From: Ilyonectria destructans
Taxonomy: Eukaryota; Ascomycota; Sordariomycetes; Hypocreales; Nectriaceae
Direction: 5' to 3'
DNA length: 64,000 bases
Assembly (NCBI GenBank): GCA_020740775.1
Contig: JAHEWK010000005.1
Coordinates: 434,001-498,000 of the forward strand
How positions within the stretch are numbered: position 1 is the first letter of the stretch; the number at the start of each line of letters is the position of its first letter. Position numbers and translations under genes: made by a program. The notes under the pieces are model-generated. The model worked only from the letters and a program-made list of their open reading frames with translations, was not told the DNA's origin and made no database searches. Shown in pieces: positions 33,788 to 44,415 of this stretch.

Positions 33788-35679
33788 ATGAATTGTTCAC
33801 GGGGCATGTTGGAGCTCCTCGACGCCCAGACGGTGTCTGGTTTACAGATACCAGCACTTTTTTCATCATGCATAGCGCTCTTCTCAATTCTGTTTGTGTC
33901 AGCCGCTCTGAGACTCGTATTGCCGCGTAGTCCTCAACTGCCGATTGCATTTTCTGATCAGATCACGGAGCGAAAGAAAAGGATCGAACAATACAGTTTC
34001 GATTCCAGGAACATGCTAATTGAAGGATATACAAAGGTATTCGTCAAATCTGCAATTATCAAGTACACACTAATTGTCTCTAGTTCAAAGGACAAATCTT
34101 TGGAATTGACACCAGTGAAGGTACAGTTGCCTTGTCTGTAGCAGACTCCACGCAAGGCCATGGCTGACATCGTCCGTCAGGGATTACCTTCGTACTTCCG
34201 ACTCATTTTATGGATGAATTAAAGAGCAATCCCGCTCTGACCTTTTCTGCTTCGTTCGATTCAGTAAGTTGTTAAAATGTTCCCATCCTTCCCGTTTGGA
34301 TACTAAAATAAACACCAGCTCGCCCTTCCGGAATACTCTTGGATAAAGCCTGTCTCCCCCGAGCTTCTTAAAATATTTACCGCAAAATTGAATCCAAGCC
34401 TAGGTCCGCTAGAATACCTTTCTATGTCGGCCAGATACTAACACTCTAGTAGGAGAGTTCATTCCAGAAGCACAGGTGATGTTCCGCGATGAATTGCTAA
34501 AGGAAATCCCGAATTCGAACGGTAGGTTCTGTCGGTGTGTCGATTTTTGAAAAGTCAGCTAACAAGTGCAGATTGGAAGTCGGTTAAAGTTTACAAGATT
34601 CTTTTCCGTTTAGTTTGCAAGAGCGCTGCAAGAACCCTGCTTAGCGAAGAAGCCGCCCAGAACGACCGTTGGCTCGAATTGGAAGACGACTACATCTCAA
34701 CCGCCATCCCATACATCCAAGCACTAAAGAAATGGCCCAAGGTACTCCGACCCATCGTATATCGATACGTTGAAGGCCATGAGACTCTACGGAAGCAGTG
34801 GACCGAGGGTAGAGCTGTGATTAGCGATTGTTTGGCCAAGAAAGCGGCAAGAAACTGGGAACCACTTCAAAATCCACCTTCATTTTTCGACCACGTCAGC
34901 TCCCAATACAAGGATATCAGCGTGGATGACCATCTTGCGATGCAAATTACGCTGTTCATCGCCGGTGTACATACCTCCGCCGCCACTGTCACCCAAAGCT
35001 TGTTCGATGCTGCTGTCAATGTCGATTGCGTTGATGAGGTGCGACAGGAGATAAAGACGATGCTGAAAAAATGTGGAGGCCAATTTACCCGAAAGGATCT
35101 GGGGCAACTGGTAAAGCTCGATAGCTTTATCAAGGAAGTGCTGCGATTCAGTTCGCCTGATCTTGGTGAGTTGGACTATTCACGGACACCATGGAATCAC
35201 ACTGACAAACTTAGCCACCTTCGTCCGAAAGAGTTCAAAGGCAATAACGCTGTCTAACGGATTCGACATACCCAAGGGAGCACGTATCGAAGTTGCAACT
35301 GGTGCCATCGGCATGGACGCAGAGTTTTATGAAAATCCCAAACTATTCGACGGACTCCGATTCTGGCGAATGCGACAGCGAGAGGACGAGGGCGTGAAGC
35401 ATCAGTTTACAAGTGTTGGAACGCGTGATCTCGACTGGGGCTACGGAAGACATGCCTGCCCTGGTCGCTACATGGCTGATATTATCATCAAGCTACTCAT
35501 GATCGAACTGTTGCTCCATTTTGAGATTAAGAACCCTCTTGGCAAGGGTCGACACGCGAACATTGAATTTGATGGCCAGGTAAGTCTAAGTTGCCCAATG
35601 CGAGCATTCACGTCGCTAACGATGACAGACCATGCCTGATACGGAGGCTGAGGTCCTCATGAGGAGGATTAGAACTTGA
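33788..35679 (+). CDS. Cytochrome P450 (2)
   Basis: Eight exons (33788-34036, 34084-34120, 34181-34263, 34319-34403, 34453-34521, 34572-35165, 35215-35579, 35629-35679) give 510 residues. An N-terminal hydrophobic anchor (FSSCIALFSILFVSAALRL) is followed by GYTKFKGQIFGIDTSEG, the I-helix AGVHTSAAT, the K-helix ExxR in KEVLRFSS, and the heme loop WGYGRHACPGR, where Trp takes the place of the usual Phe. Overall this resembles the fungal ent-kaurene-oxidase-like P450 group. The fifth exon has two acceptors three bases apart (34449 or 34452), so one extra Val is possible. Substrate unknown. Confidence 0.86.
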
Positions 35680-36646
35680 ACACGGGGGAGAACTGGCCGG
35701 AATTATCAACATGATAATCTCTTCTGGTGGTGCTGCATTGGGGCGTATCGAGCAGTGGTAGAGAATTTACTTTCCTATGTCATACAAAGCCTGTCGCATT
35801 AAAAAGGGTTCGTTATAAGCTCTAATTGAGACATGCATTGCACTAAATAGCTTGACAATTACATACGCAATATTTCGTTACAAATTGAACTGCCCTCATT
35901 AACTTAAAACAAGGTCCCTTGCACCGCTCCGTACTTGCTCCCACGATTTTTTCATTAGTTTCCGAATCTATTAACTACGATTTGGATGAACGATGACTCA
36001 ATAACATGCTACCTATGCACCGTAGCGCGTACTCTGGACATGGATGCGTTTACCGTCGTGCTTGACATCAATCTTCGCCGAAAGATGATATTTACGTTGT
36101 CCACAGAAGCTTGACAATCCCAAAATTAGCATGCATTTGGGACACCTGGCCACCCGGCACCAGCGGAAGCAAACCCTGTCGAAGGAAAGCCGTGTGCTGC
36201 AGTACGCAATCTAGTGTGTTTTGCCACCGGGAGGATTGTCCGCCATTGCCAATCACTGCACGCTTGTTCGCTCAAGCCTTCTCTGCTTCCCGATTCGATT
36301 TGTCCGGTCCAGTACTTAGTCAATGTCCGAGTTTGCCTATCTGGCTGTCTTACGGATGCAAAGCCGATGATTGTAGCATCCAGGGTGTTTAAGCTCTCGG
36401 CATCGCAGAAAAGTCCGTGGCTTTACCCACTTCGGTCGATAGGATCGGGCCCCGTAGCGGCCATGCAAAATGATAAGCCTCTCGCGCCAAGATGTGGTTA
36501 GCCCCACTAACAGAAATGCCAGCGGCTATTAGATGAACAGATATTTGAGTCCAGCTTGAGTACCGTATATTTCCTGGCATTGTTTAACTGATCTGTTTGT
36601 TACACGTCGAAAATCACATGTTATTAGCTGTGACTTCGAATTCACC
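35680..36646. other. Intergenic between P450 (2) and P450 (3)
   Basis: About 970 bp holding the terminator of P450 (2) and promoter of P450 (3). Only short, unsupported frames. No repeats or operators stand out. Confidence 0.4.
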
Positions 36647-38426
36647 ATGGCTACAAGCAACTTCCTCTCAAATTTGGGCGCTGCCACTTCCAACATGAGC
36701 ATATTAACAGCGACCATCTCGACTTTGGGTGCTCTATTTGCGGCTTTCGTTGTTTGGGTATTTGTTGGATATGCCCACGTTCTGAATTTGCGCAGAAAGA
36801 TGCCTCCGGGCCCTTTCCCATTCCCCTTTTTTGGGAACGTTGGCCGCGTCCCTGCGAGCAAACCATGGAGAACCTTTGACGACTGGTCCAAACACTATAA
36901 AAGTCCGCTGCTTACGCTGTGGAACGGCACACATCCGACAGTGGTCATCAATGACTGCTGGACAGCCAACGAACTTCTGGATAAGAGAGCTAATATTTAC
37001 TCTTCTCGGCCGCATTTCATCTTGATCGGCGACCTACTCGATTCGACAACCACCAACCAGACCATGTTGCCCTATGGCGACACCTGGAGACTTCACCGTA
37101 AAATTATGGTACGTGCACGTGTCTATATCGCAAAGAGTATCATCTAACATCTGGTGCAGCATGGCGCTGTCGGTAGTCAAGCAGTGCGGAGCTACAGGTC
37201 TTTCCAAGCCAACGAATCGAAACTCCTCGCCCAAGACCTACTCGAAAACTCTGGAAAAGAGAATTATGTCGACTTCATCGAACGCTATTCGTGCTCTGTT
37301 GTAACCATCATCGGCTGGGGTCGACGAATCAGCCATACCGGAGACTACCTGGCCCAAATCGCCATCTCGTTTGTCCAAGGAGCAGCACTCGGCAACCCGT
37401 GTCAGTACATCATCGAATCCTACCCGTGGCTTGCAAAACTGCCAGCTTGGCTCTACCCACTTCCTTCGATTCTCTGGAACTCTGGACAGAAGTCACTCAA
37501 GTACTTTTATGCTTTGTCGGTAGAAGGTGCCGAGGCAAACGAGGAAAACTTTGCCAAACGGCTGCTCAGAGAACGAGAGGAACACGGGCTCAACTACAAG
37601 GAGATCGCGACTTTGACGGCGAACTTGGTCGGTGGTGGCGTCGACACAACCACCAGCACCATCATGACGTTTCTGTTTGCCATGTGTGTGTTCCCTGATG
37701 TTCAGCGAAAGGCCCAAGAAGAAATCGACCGCGTGATCGGAGACCGCGTGCCGGACTGGTCTGATGAGGATCATCTGCCTTACACCAAGGCTCTCGTCAC
37801 CGAAGTGTACCGATGGAGATCCGTCTTCGTTCTCGGCGGCCCTCCCCACGCCCCCATTCAAGACGACTTCTACGACGGTTTCCTGATCCCCAAGGGCACG
37901 ACCATAATTGGTAATGTCTGGGCGATGCATCGTAACCCTAGAGACTACCCTGACCCAGACAACTTCCGCCCAGAACGATTTATGGATGGAGCTGAACGCC
38001 GACCTCACCCTACCAAGAAGGGTCTCACTCCTTTTGGCTGGGGCCGCCGACAGTGCAGTGGACAACCTCTGGCTGAGCAGGGAATCTGGTTTACAGCGGT
38101 GGAGCTCTTATGGGCATTCAAAATGAGAGCCGTTGATGACAAGGTGTGTACATCCTACCGTAACAAAGCTAAATTGCAAAGAACTAACATACACATAGGG
38201 CAATGACAGGAAGCTGGATATATTTGCATTCAATGACAGCCCTGTTTCTAGACCACTACCTTTCAAGATGGAGTTTAAGCCGAGGTCGGAGGAGATTGCA
38301 TCCAAGGTACACGAAGAGGCCAAGAATGCTAGGCATGCGCTCCGAATCTACGATGGTGAGACGAAGATCACGATGGAGTCAGCGCAAGAAAACTTCACGG
38401 AAAAGGTGGTTGTGCATAGTGCATAA
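36647..38426 (+). CDS. Cytochrome P450 (3), fungal CYP2-like clan
   Basis: Three exons (36647-37108, 37160-38143, 38199-38426) give 557 residues. An N-terminal anchor (LFAAFVVWVFVGYAHVL) is followed by the proline hinge MPPGPFPFPFFGNVG, the I-helix GGGVDTTTS, the ExxR in TEVYRWR, PERF in the meander, and the heme loop FGWGRRQCSGQPLAE. The layout resembles the O-methylsterigmatocystin-oxidoreductase-like/CYP2-type fungal P450s. A polar C-terminal tail of about 70 residues after the P450 core is encoded mostly by exon 3. Likely an ER hydroxylase; substrate unknown. Confidence 0.88.
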
Positions 38427-38764
38427 TGGACTATATGAGCCCAAGTACGGTCTTTTTGATGCAGCGACGCAGTAGCATGGAGCAGTTTGTAGGGACAAGA
38501 GTCGGAGAGGAATGCAACAGAGTCACTTATATTATTGACCCATTATCGTACATTATCATACAATACCATATATCACTAAACATTGCCATACGCTATCATT
38601 GTCGTTTCCCAGAATGCAAGCAATCCAGTTGCCAGGGTCACTAAAACTTGCCACCGAAATCCACGGAAAATACACCTTGGCCTTCGTTTCTAGATTGACA
38701 TACTGAACTAACTTGTATATTTACGGTATCTTTTTCTGTTAGCTAACTAAATTACATACATAAC
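38427..38764. other. Convergent intergenic region
   Basis: This 338-bp AT-rich stretch lies between the 3' ends of P450 (3) and the decarboxylase. A short near-repeat of TATCATTGTCG/TATCATAC words is present around 38550-38600. No gene is seen. Confidence 0.35.
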
Positions 38765-39745
38765 TCATAACCGCAGCAGAGCCTTTGCATTTTTGTAAGC
38801 AATCTTGTGAAGATCTTCCTCGCTCACCAATCCACTCTCGCTCAGCTCTGTCATAAACTTGAGACCGTCCGCATTATCCTCGAGCGGGTAGTCGACACTA
38901 TACAGGATGTGGTCAATCTTGGTCGTCCTGAGCAGGCACGCCATAGGCGCCAGCGTGAACATTCCGCTCGTAGTAACCCAAATATTCTCGTCCCAAACCT
39001 GGCGCAATTCGCGCTGGCGCTGCGCCGCCTCGGGCCAGTTCGCCGTCTGAGGGATGATGCGGTCCAGCATGAATGGCAGCGTCTCGCCCATGTGGCCAAT
39101 GACGATTTTGAGCCTGGGGAACTTGTCAAAGATGCCGGCCGCGAAGAGCCGTAAGATGTGGATGGCGACGGCCGAGTGCCAGCCATAGCACCACGCCCCG
39201 ATCTGGATCGAGGTCGGCTTGCTGTAGGGGCCGTCGAACAAAAGCTTGCTTACTTCTGACGTCGGGAAGATCGGGTGGAAGTACAGCGGCACATCCAGTT
39301 CTTGAGCCTTGGCGTACAGGGGGTGGAATCTTGGGGTGTCGTAAAATGTTCCGTCATCAAGGGTGTTGGGAAATAAGGCACCGACAAAGCCGAATTCTTT
39401 CACACAGCGTCCCAGTTCTTCGGCTGCCTCGAGCGGATCGTTCATTGGTAGACATGCAAAACATTCATATCTTTTTGGGTGTTGGCTTTTCATATCCCGA
39501 AGCTCCTCGTTGACCTTTTGCATGTCTTCGCGGCTCGAGTGGCATGGTATGTGCGACAGGACTTGGGTTTGTATCGAGTTCTCATCCAAAACTGCAATGC
39601 GACCATCTCCAACGTCCAGGAGTCTTCCTTGCACGTAGGGGTCTCGGGCCGACATGCCTCGTCTCGCCCCCTCGTCGTAATTGTCCCACATGGATTGGGT
39701 GAAGACATGCTCTTCGAGCGTGATGAATGGTAGGTTGAGAGACAT
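38765..39745 (-). CDS. Amidohydrolase-2 family aromatic-acid decarboxylase
   Basis: Intronless, 326 residues, matching the length of 2,3-dihydroxybenzoate/gamma-resorcylate decarboxylases. The N-terminal ITLEEH carries the metal Glu/His, His157 is in LYFHPIF, His218 in VIGHMGE and Asp285 in YSVDYPLED, the set that holds the divalent metal and protonates the substrate in this family. Such enzymes remove CO2 from hydroxylated benzoates without oxygen. Neighbouring ring-cleaving dioxygenases fit a route in which it produces a catechol. Related amidohydrolase-2 hydrolases cannot be fully ruled out. Confidence 0.87.
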   Translation of the reverse strand: MSLNLPFITLEEHVFTQSMWDNYDEGARRGMSARDPYVQGRLLDVGDGRIAVLDENSIQTQVLSHIPCHSSREDMQKVNEELRDMKSQHPKRYECFACLPMNDPLEAAEELGRCVKEFGFVGALFPNTLDDGTFYDTPRFHPLYAKAQELDVPLYFHPIFPTSEVSKLLFDGPYSKPTSIQIGAWCYGWHSAVAIHILRLFAAGIFDKFPRLKIVIGHMGETLPFMLDRIIPQTANWPEAAQRQRELRQVWDENIWVTTSGMFTLAPMACLLRTTKIDHILYSVDYPLEDNADGLKFMTELSESGLVSEEDLHKIAYKNAKALLRL

Positions 39746-40440
39746 GTTGCACGCTGAAATTACTTCCAGAGGCGTGTAGCGATAAAGTCGGTGAAAGTAA
39801 AAGTGGATTGATTATGTGGTTCGTTGTGTCAAATGTGATTTATCGTGCCCGTAGATTCTCACCTCGAAGATCTATACCTAGAAGTTGAGCCTTAATGGCA
39901 TGAACTGCCGAGACACATACGGTTGCATGGTCCAATAGCCGGTGGACTTTATTTTGACGCTACGGAGCTCGGTGTTGAAGTCCGTTCTCCGCGCCCGCAG
40001 CTCGGCCATTTTAATGAACAGGGGTCGGTATATACAGCGAAGTCATTGATGGCACAGACGGGGATCAGAAACGGGGTTTTCAACGATGATCACAGACTGG
40101 GATCACGGACTGAAATCACACCGGGGGTTACAGAGGAGGATTGCAGATGGGGTTCGCAGACGGGGTCATCAATGACGATTGCGGATGGGGATCACGAACG
40201 GGGTTTTTAATGATGATCACGGACGAGGTTCACAGACGAGGATTGCACATGAGTATTGCACAACGAGGATACAGATATGGTTCGGAGGCGGGCTTCATAA
40301 TAGAGTGGGATGGGAAATGGAGCAAGTATTGGTAGAAACACAACAATAGTTCGCTTTCAATTTGAGCGTTTGACTACAGTAAAATACTAGACTAAGATAC
40401 AACGAGTGGAGTATTGCGATCATCGGTCCCCATGATGTGA
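39746..40440. other. Intergenic with decarboxylase promoter and minisatellite
   Basis: About 700 bp between two minus-strand genes. It contains the decarboxylase promoter, with TACGGAGCTCGG and AGTCCGTTCTCCGCG words at 39961-39992, and the degenerate repeat listed at 40034-40285. No coding gene. Confidence 0.45.
40034..40285. repeat. Degenerate minisatellite
   Basis: The interval is built from 12-13-bp variants of GGATCACGGACG, GGTTCGCAGACG and GGATTGCAGATGG. A higher-order unit of 39 bp recurs three times, starting near 40135, 40174 and 40213. Reading it on the plus strand yields repeating peptides such as DCRWGSQTG and DCGWGSRTG, but the frames have no gene structure. It lies downstream of the decarboxylase promoter and beyond the 3' end of the extradiol dioxygenase gene. 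Confidence 0.75.
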
Positions 40441-41545
40441 CTATCCTGATGCTACTGCACGCGGGGGTCCGGGAGGACCGCCCGCCCCTGGTGGAGGGAG
40501 AAACTTGCCCATGTCTTCTTGCCTGCGCGTCAAGAACGCGAGCGGCACGTTTGGCCCCCAAATCGAAATAGAGTCAGGCGACGCCGGTACTCGCTGGGGC
40601 GGATTGTTGCAATTCACCAGATCCCCGTCGGCGTAATGTTCCAACACAAAGCCCTCGTTGTCAAACCAATAGTCAAAGATCTGACTTCCTAGCAAATGCC
40701 TTCCCACGCCCCAGACCAGCGACCATCCTTTCTTGGCAAGGAAGTTGTGGCCTTTCAATTCGCTGTCGAAGTCGTCGACCTCGAAGCTAGCGTGGTGGGC
40801 GATGCAATCTGGAGACTCTCCTGCGGAAATGAAGAAGTTCTACCCATGGTCAATCTCAGCATCTAGAGATGGATACAGTGACACTTACGTGGTGGTCAAC
40901 ATACTGCTCTCCCTTATCGAGATGACAGAATGTCATAATGTCCTTGCCAGTCTCTGGGTTGAAAAGAGAGTCCGTGGAAGTCAAGGTGAGGTTGTCAAAG
41001 TACCATTGGCGGGTCTTTTCAAACTCGGCGTGATTGACTTCGTAGCCGTAGTGTCCCAGCTTGTGCACATGGCTAGGACCGTCTTCAAAGCGCTGGAACG
41101 CTCCTTTACGAAGCTTCGTGTCCCACGTGTTGTAGACTAACTTCTTTGGCTCCTCGGCTTGTTCGATCTGTCGTTCGTTGTGGCCCCAGTGAAGGTGTAT
41201 TGAGCCACCTGCAGGGTCTTTCAGAGTAACTGTCTTGCCTCCGATGATGTCTTCGGCGTCAGTGATGGGGGATGCACCTAACAATTGCGCCGCTGCTTCG
41301 AGGTCCGCATACTCGTCGACAGCCCATCCGCCACCAAGGAAGGTCGGTTTCCCAGTCTTGGACTTCTGAGTGATGTAGCAAACAGGACTTTCACCAAAAC
41401 CGCGATACCAGATCTTGTCCGAGGTAGTCTTGGTGGGGATCAGGCCAAAGTCGACCATGAACCTGTGGGCGGTATCAATGTCCACGTGCGCGTACCAGAC
41501 GTACATCAAGCTCTTGAGGCTGATGCGCTTAGTAGGAGGGGCCAT
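40441..41545 (-). CDS. Extradiol ring-cleavage dioxygenase (VOC fold)
   Basis: Two exons (41545-40889, 40839-40441) give 351 residues arranged as two vicinal-oxygen-chelate modules. The iron ligands are readable: His165 in HKLGHYGYEV, the His234/His235 pair in IAHHASFEV, and Glu286 in FVLEHYAD. This is the 2-His-1-Glu triad of 2,3-dihydroxybiphenyl/catechol 2,3-dioxygenases, which open a catechol next to its hydroxyls using Fe(II) and O2. The proline/glycine-rich C-terminus (PPPGAGGPPGPP) is an addition. It is divergent from the FAH-family hydrolase, a usual downstream partner in meta-cleavage pathways. The triad makes the family call strong; the ring substrate is unknown. Confidence 0.88.
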
Positions 41546-42028
41546 GATGCTGAAAGACTCGGAGATATTGGTGATGATGATTGATGATGATGCAGCAACC
41601 TGCTAGTCTCAAGAAACACTTGAAGCGGGTCTAGTGTGGTCAATCCGGCAGAGTACAAATAGTAAACTTCGGTCGCATGAAGAAATACAAACTTTCTAAT
41701 GAATATTGAATGATTCCATAAAGATGACATCCTGTCGGTCTGTACCTCCGTGATCCGATGCATATAGAGTCTCGGTGCTCCACTCCGTGAGGGACCCTCG
41801 CAGCTCCGGAGCGGCACCTCGGCATTGCGGACTAAGATGCGCTCCGTTTCCATGTACACTGAGCTAGGAGACACGGGAAACTGGACCCAATTGTGAGACC
41901 TGTACGTCTGTAGATTTTTACCAAGTTACAAAGGCCCAGATTCTCGCTCTCTTGTAAGCTGCGCACAACAATTTTACAGTCGCCTTCTCAAGTTCTTTGC
42001 AATCCAACTACGATACACGCCTTCCATC
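41546..42028. promoter_or_regulatory. Divergent promoter, extradiol dioxygenase / FAH enzyme
   Basis: These 483 bp separate the starts of two functionally linked genes. Within 41745-41840 are several TCCG words and the perfect palindrome GCTCCGGAGC at 41803-41812, a plausible zinc-cluster regulator site serving both genes. Confidence 0.55.
41803..41812. promoter_or_regulatory. CCGG palindrome between dioxygenase and FAH genes
   Basis: GCTCCGGAGC is a perfect 10-bp palindrome in the shared divergent promoter. Inverted CGG/CCG triplets are the typical site for Zn2Cys6 dimers. Confidence 0.5.
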
Positions 42029-42977
42029 ATGTCATTTGATAGACTAATCCGATTTGTCGACGGGGAGGGGAGAACGGCATTCGGTAATTTAGACAAGCCA
42101 TTTGCGGCCAAGCAAATAATCGGCACTGAGGTCCAGGTCCTGGTTGGAACCTTCCAGTACGGCTTTACCAAGACGAGTGAGAAGCGTACAGTGAAGAAGG
42201 TAAGAAGCAAAGCTTCTAAGTCTGTGTTATTATACTGATGCAGCAATAGTTGCTCAATCCCTTGCCGGATGCGCCGTCTGTGCTGTGTGTTGGCCTCAAT
42301 TACAAGCTGCACTCCAACGAGACAAATGTGAGCAATCCTTCATTATTTGTGCGTTATGCGGTCGCACACTATGCTAACTCTACCTCCTACTCAAGTTCAT
42401 TATCCCAAACAAACCCGTCATTTTCATGACCCCGGCCGAGCGTCTGACAGGGCCTCTTGACGACGTCATTGTGCACGATGATGCGCAGTCTATGCTGGAC
42501 TACGAAGGAGAGTTAACTTTCATCCTGTCCAAGGATGCAAAGGACGTTAAGGAAGAGGACGCCCTCGATTACGTGCTAGGCTACACGGTTGGCAACGACG
42601 TCTCCGCCAGAAGCCTTATCCCGGTCGAGATTTCTGGCAACCAAATGGGATATTGCAAGTCCTTCGATACGTTTGGCCCAATCGGACCCTGCATCACGTC
42701 GGCGAGATTAATTCCCGACCCCCAGGCGCTTCATCTAGTCACCAAGGTCAATGGACAACCGCGTCAGGATGTCAAGACTGCGGAGATGATTTTCTCCGTC
42801 AAGCAGCTGATTGCTTACGGATCGAAGAATCGCACTCTGAAGAAGGGCACTGTAGTCATGACCGGCACGCCCAATGGAGTCGGCTGGTTCTCGGGAGGGC
42901 TCCTCAGCCACGGGGACGTGGTCGATATTGAGATTAGCGAGATCGGGTCCATCTCCAACAAGATGGTGTTCAAATAG
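42029..42977 (+). CDS. Fumarylacetoacetate hydrolase family protein
   Basis: Three exons (42029-42199, 42250-42327, 42396-42977) give 276 residues. Features: CVGLNYKLHSNETN, the metal-binding acidic pair in DYEGELTF, the third acidic ligand in GYTVGNDVSAR, KSFDTFGPIGPCI, and GTPNGVGWFSGG. Members cleave C-C bonds in acylpyruvates or isomerise ring-cleavage products such as hydroxymuconates. Being divergent from an extradiol dioxygenase over one promoter strongly suggests it acts on that enzyme's product. Hydrolase and isomerase activity cannot be told apart here. Confidence 0.88.
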
Positions 42978-43350
42978 ACAGGCACAATTAGCCCTAGACA
43001 GCTTTTAGAATGAGAAAATAAACGCAGCTGTTCAGGATAGTTTTAAGTCTGATATTGACCTCAATCCAACAAACTCTACTAATTGACGCTTGATACTACT
43101 GGGCTAGCTTCTAATGCCCGGAGAAATCGGTGTCAAAAGTGCTCGGATGGCTGCTCCGGGGTCCACTCCGAGGTCCGCTCAGACCGGCTCGCTCTTTGGG
43201 CCAGGAGCCGAACTAGTCGCTCCGCTCTCCGTGAGTAGTGTCTGCAATAGCTCAATTCCGATCATGACGCCGGTTCATTGATGTTCTTAAAGGGAACTAA
43301 GGTAGCTCAATTGTCCAAGCAAATTCACACCAAGATAAGAAACGATCATC
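42978..43350. promoter_or_regulatory. NmrA/isoflavone-reductase-like upstream region with TCCG cluster
   Basis: At 43153-43187 four TCCG/CCGG words occur within 35 bp (GCTCCGG, CACTCCG, GGTCCGC, GACCGG), with two more CTCCG words at 43219-43231. They lie 120-200 bp before the start of the next gene. Confidence 0.5.
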
Positions 43351-44324
43351 ATGGGTTCTATCGCCGACCAACAAATCCGAAATGTGGCCGTTGCCGGAGT
43401 AAGTCCTCGCTCTCTGTGAACCCGATGACGGCATTTGAGTAACAAAAATAGGGCACTGGTCTTCTAGGCTCTCTTGTCATAGAAAGCCTTATCCAGTCCG
43501 GTCGATTCAACGTCACCATCCTCGGTCGGAGCGAACGGAACGGTACGCCGGTTGGCGCAAAGCTGGCCGTCGTCGACTATAACGATAACAACAGTCTTGT
43601 CGAGGCGTTGAAGGGACATGATGCCGTAATATCCGTCCTTTCGAGAGAAGCAACACTGCTCCAGCTTTCTTTAATCGACGCTGCCGTGACTGCCGGCGTC
43701 AAGAGGTTCATCCCCTCGGAGTTCGGAGGGAACCTTCAAAACGCCAATTCGCGACAGCTTCTGAACTACAAGAAGAAAGTCCAGGTTGAAGAATATCTGG
43801 AAAAGAAGTCCAAGACCCATGGAATCACCTACACATACATCTACAATAACGTCTTCTTAGACTGGGCGATCGAGACGAGGATCCTGCTCAACCTCACGGA
43901 CGCCCATATTCACCTGTATGATGGCGGTGAGCGGCAAGTTTCCATGATCACGATGCCGACCGCGGCGCAGGCAGTGGTTGGCGTCCTGCTGCACTCTGAG
44001 GAAACTAAGAATAGGCCCGTTTGTATCCATGAGGCATTCTTGTCCCAGAAACAACTGTTGGCGTATGCGAAAGAGGTAGTGCCAGATCGAGAATGGCGAG
44101 AGGAGTACGTCGACCTGCAGGAGCTCGAGAGGAAGGCAATGGAGCAGCAAAAGCCGGGTGTGCCCAACATGAGCATCTTCCACGCATTTGCTGTCAAGGG
44201 TGGCTTTGGTGAGGGATTTGGTAATCAATTCAGCGAGGACGACAACAGGCTTCTGGGGATCCAGCAGTTGTCTGCGAGTGGTGTTAAGGACATGTTGGTG
44301 ACAATGGCGAAGAAGTGGGCATGA
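43351..44324 (+). CDS. NmrA/isoflavone-reductase-like oxidoreductase
   Basis: Two exons (43351-43398, 43452-44324) give 306 residues. The Rossmann motif VAVAGGTGLLGS spans the intron. VTILGRSERN binds the NADPH phosphate side, and RFIPSEFGGN is the hallmark of the isoflavone-reductase-like (PCBER) group, with a lysine-bearing helix NYKKKVQVEEYL. Plant relatives are NADPH-dependent reductases of aromatic substrates; fungal ones are often found in aromatic and secondary-metabolite clusters. It differs clearly from the NmrA protein at 25.8 kb. Confidence 0.85.
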
Positions 44325-44415
44325 TTAAAGGACTAGAGGGCAATATGTATGGATCGGATCAAATACGGTATAGGAAGATTGTAGTGTAGAATCACTGGTC
44401 TCGATGTATCAGGGT

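Noticed and set aside
34449..34452. Alternative splice acceptors three bases apart in P450 (2)
   Set aside because: A NAGNAG tandem acceptor changes only one residue and is common; not notable without transcript data.
39923..40335. Possible small repeat protein on the plus strand
   Set aside because: Peptide repeats come from the minisatellite; there is no good start, no splice structure and no family match.
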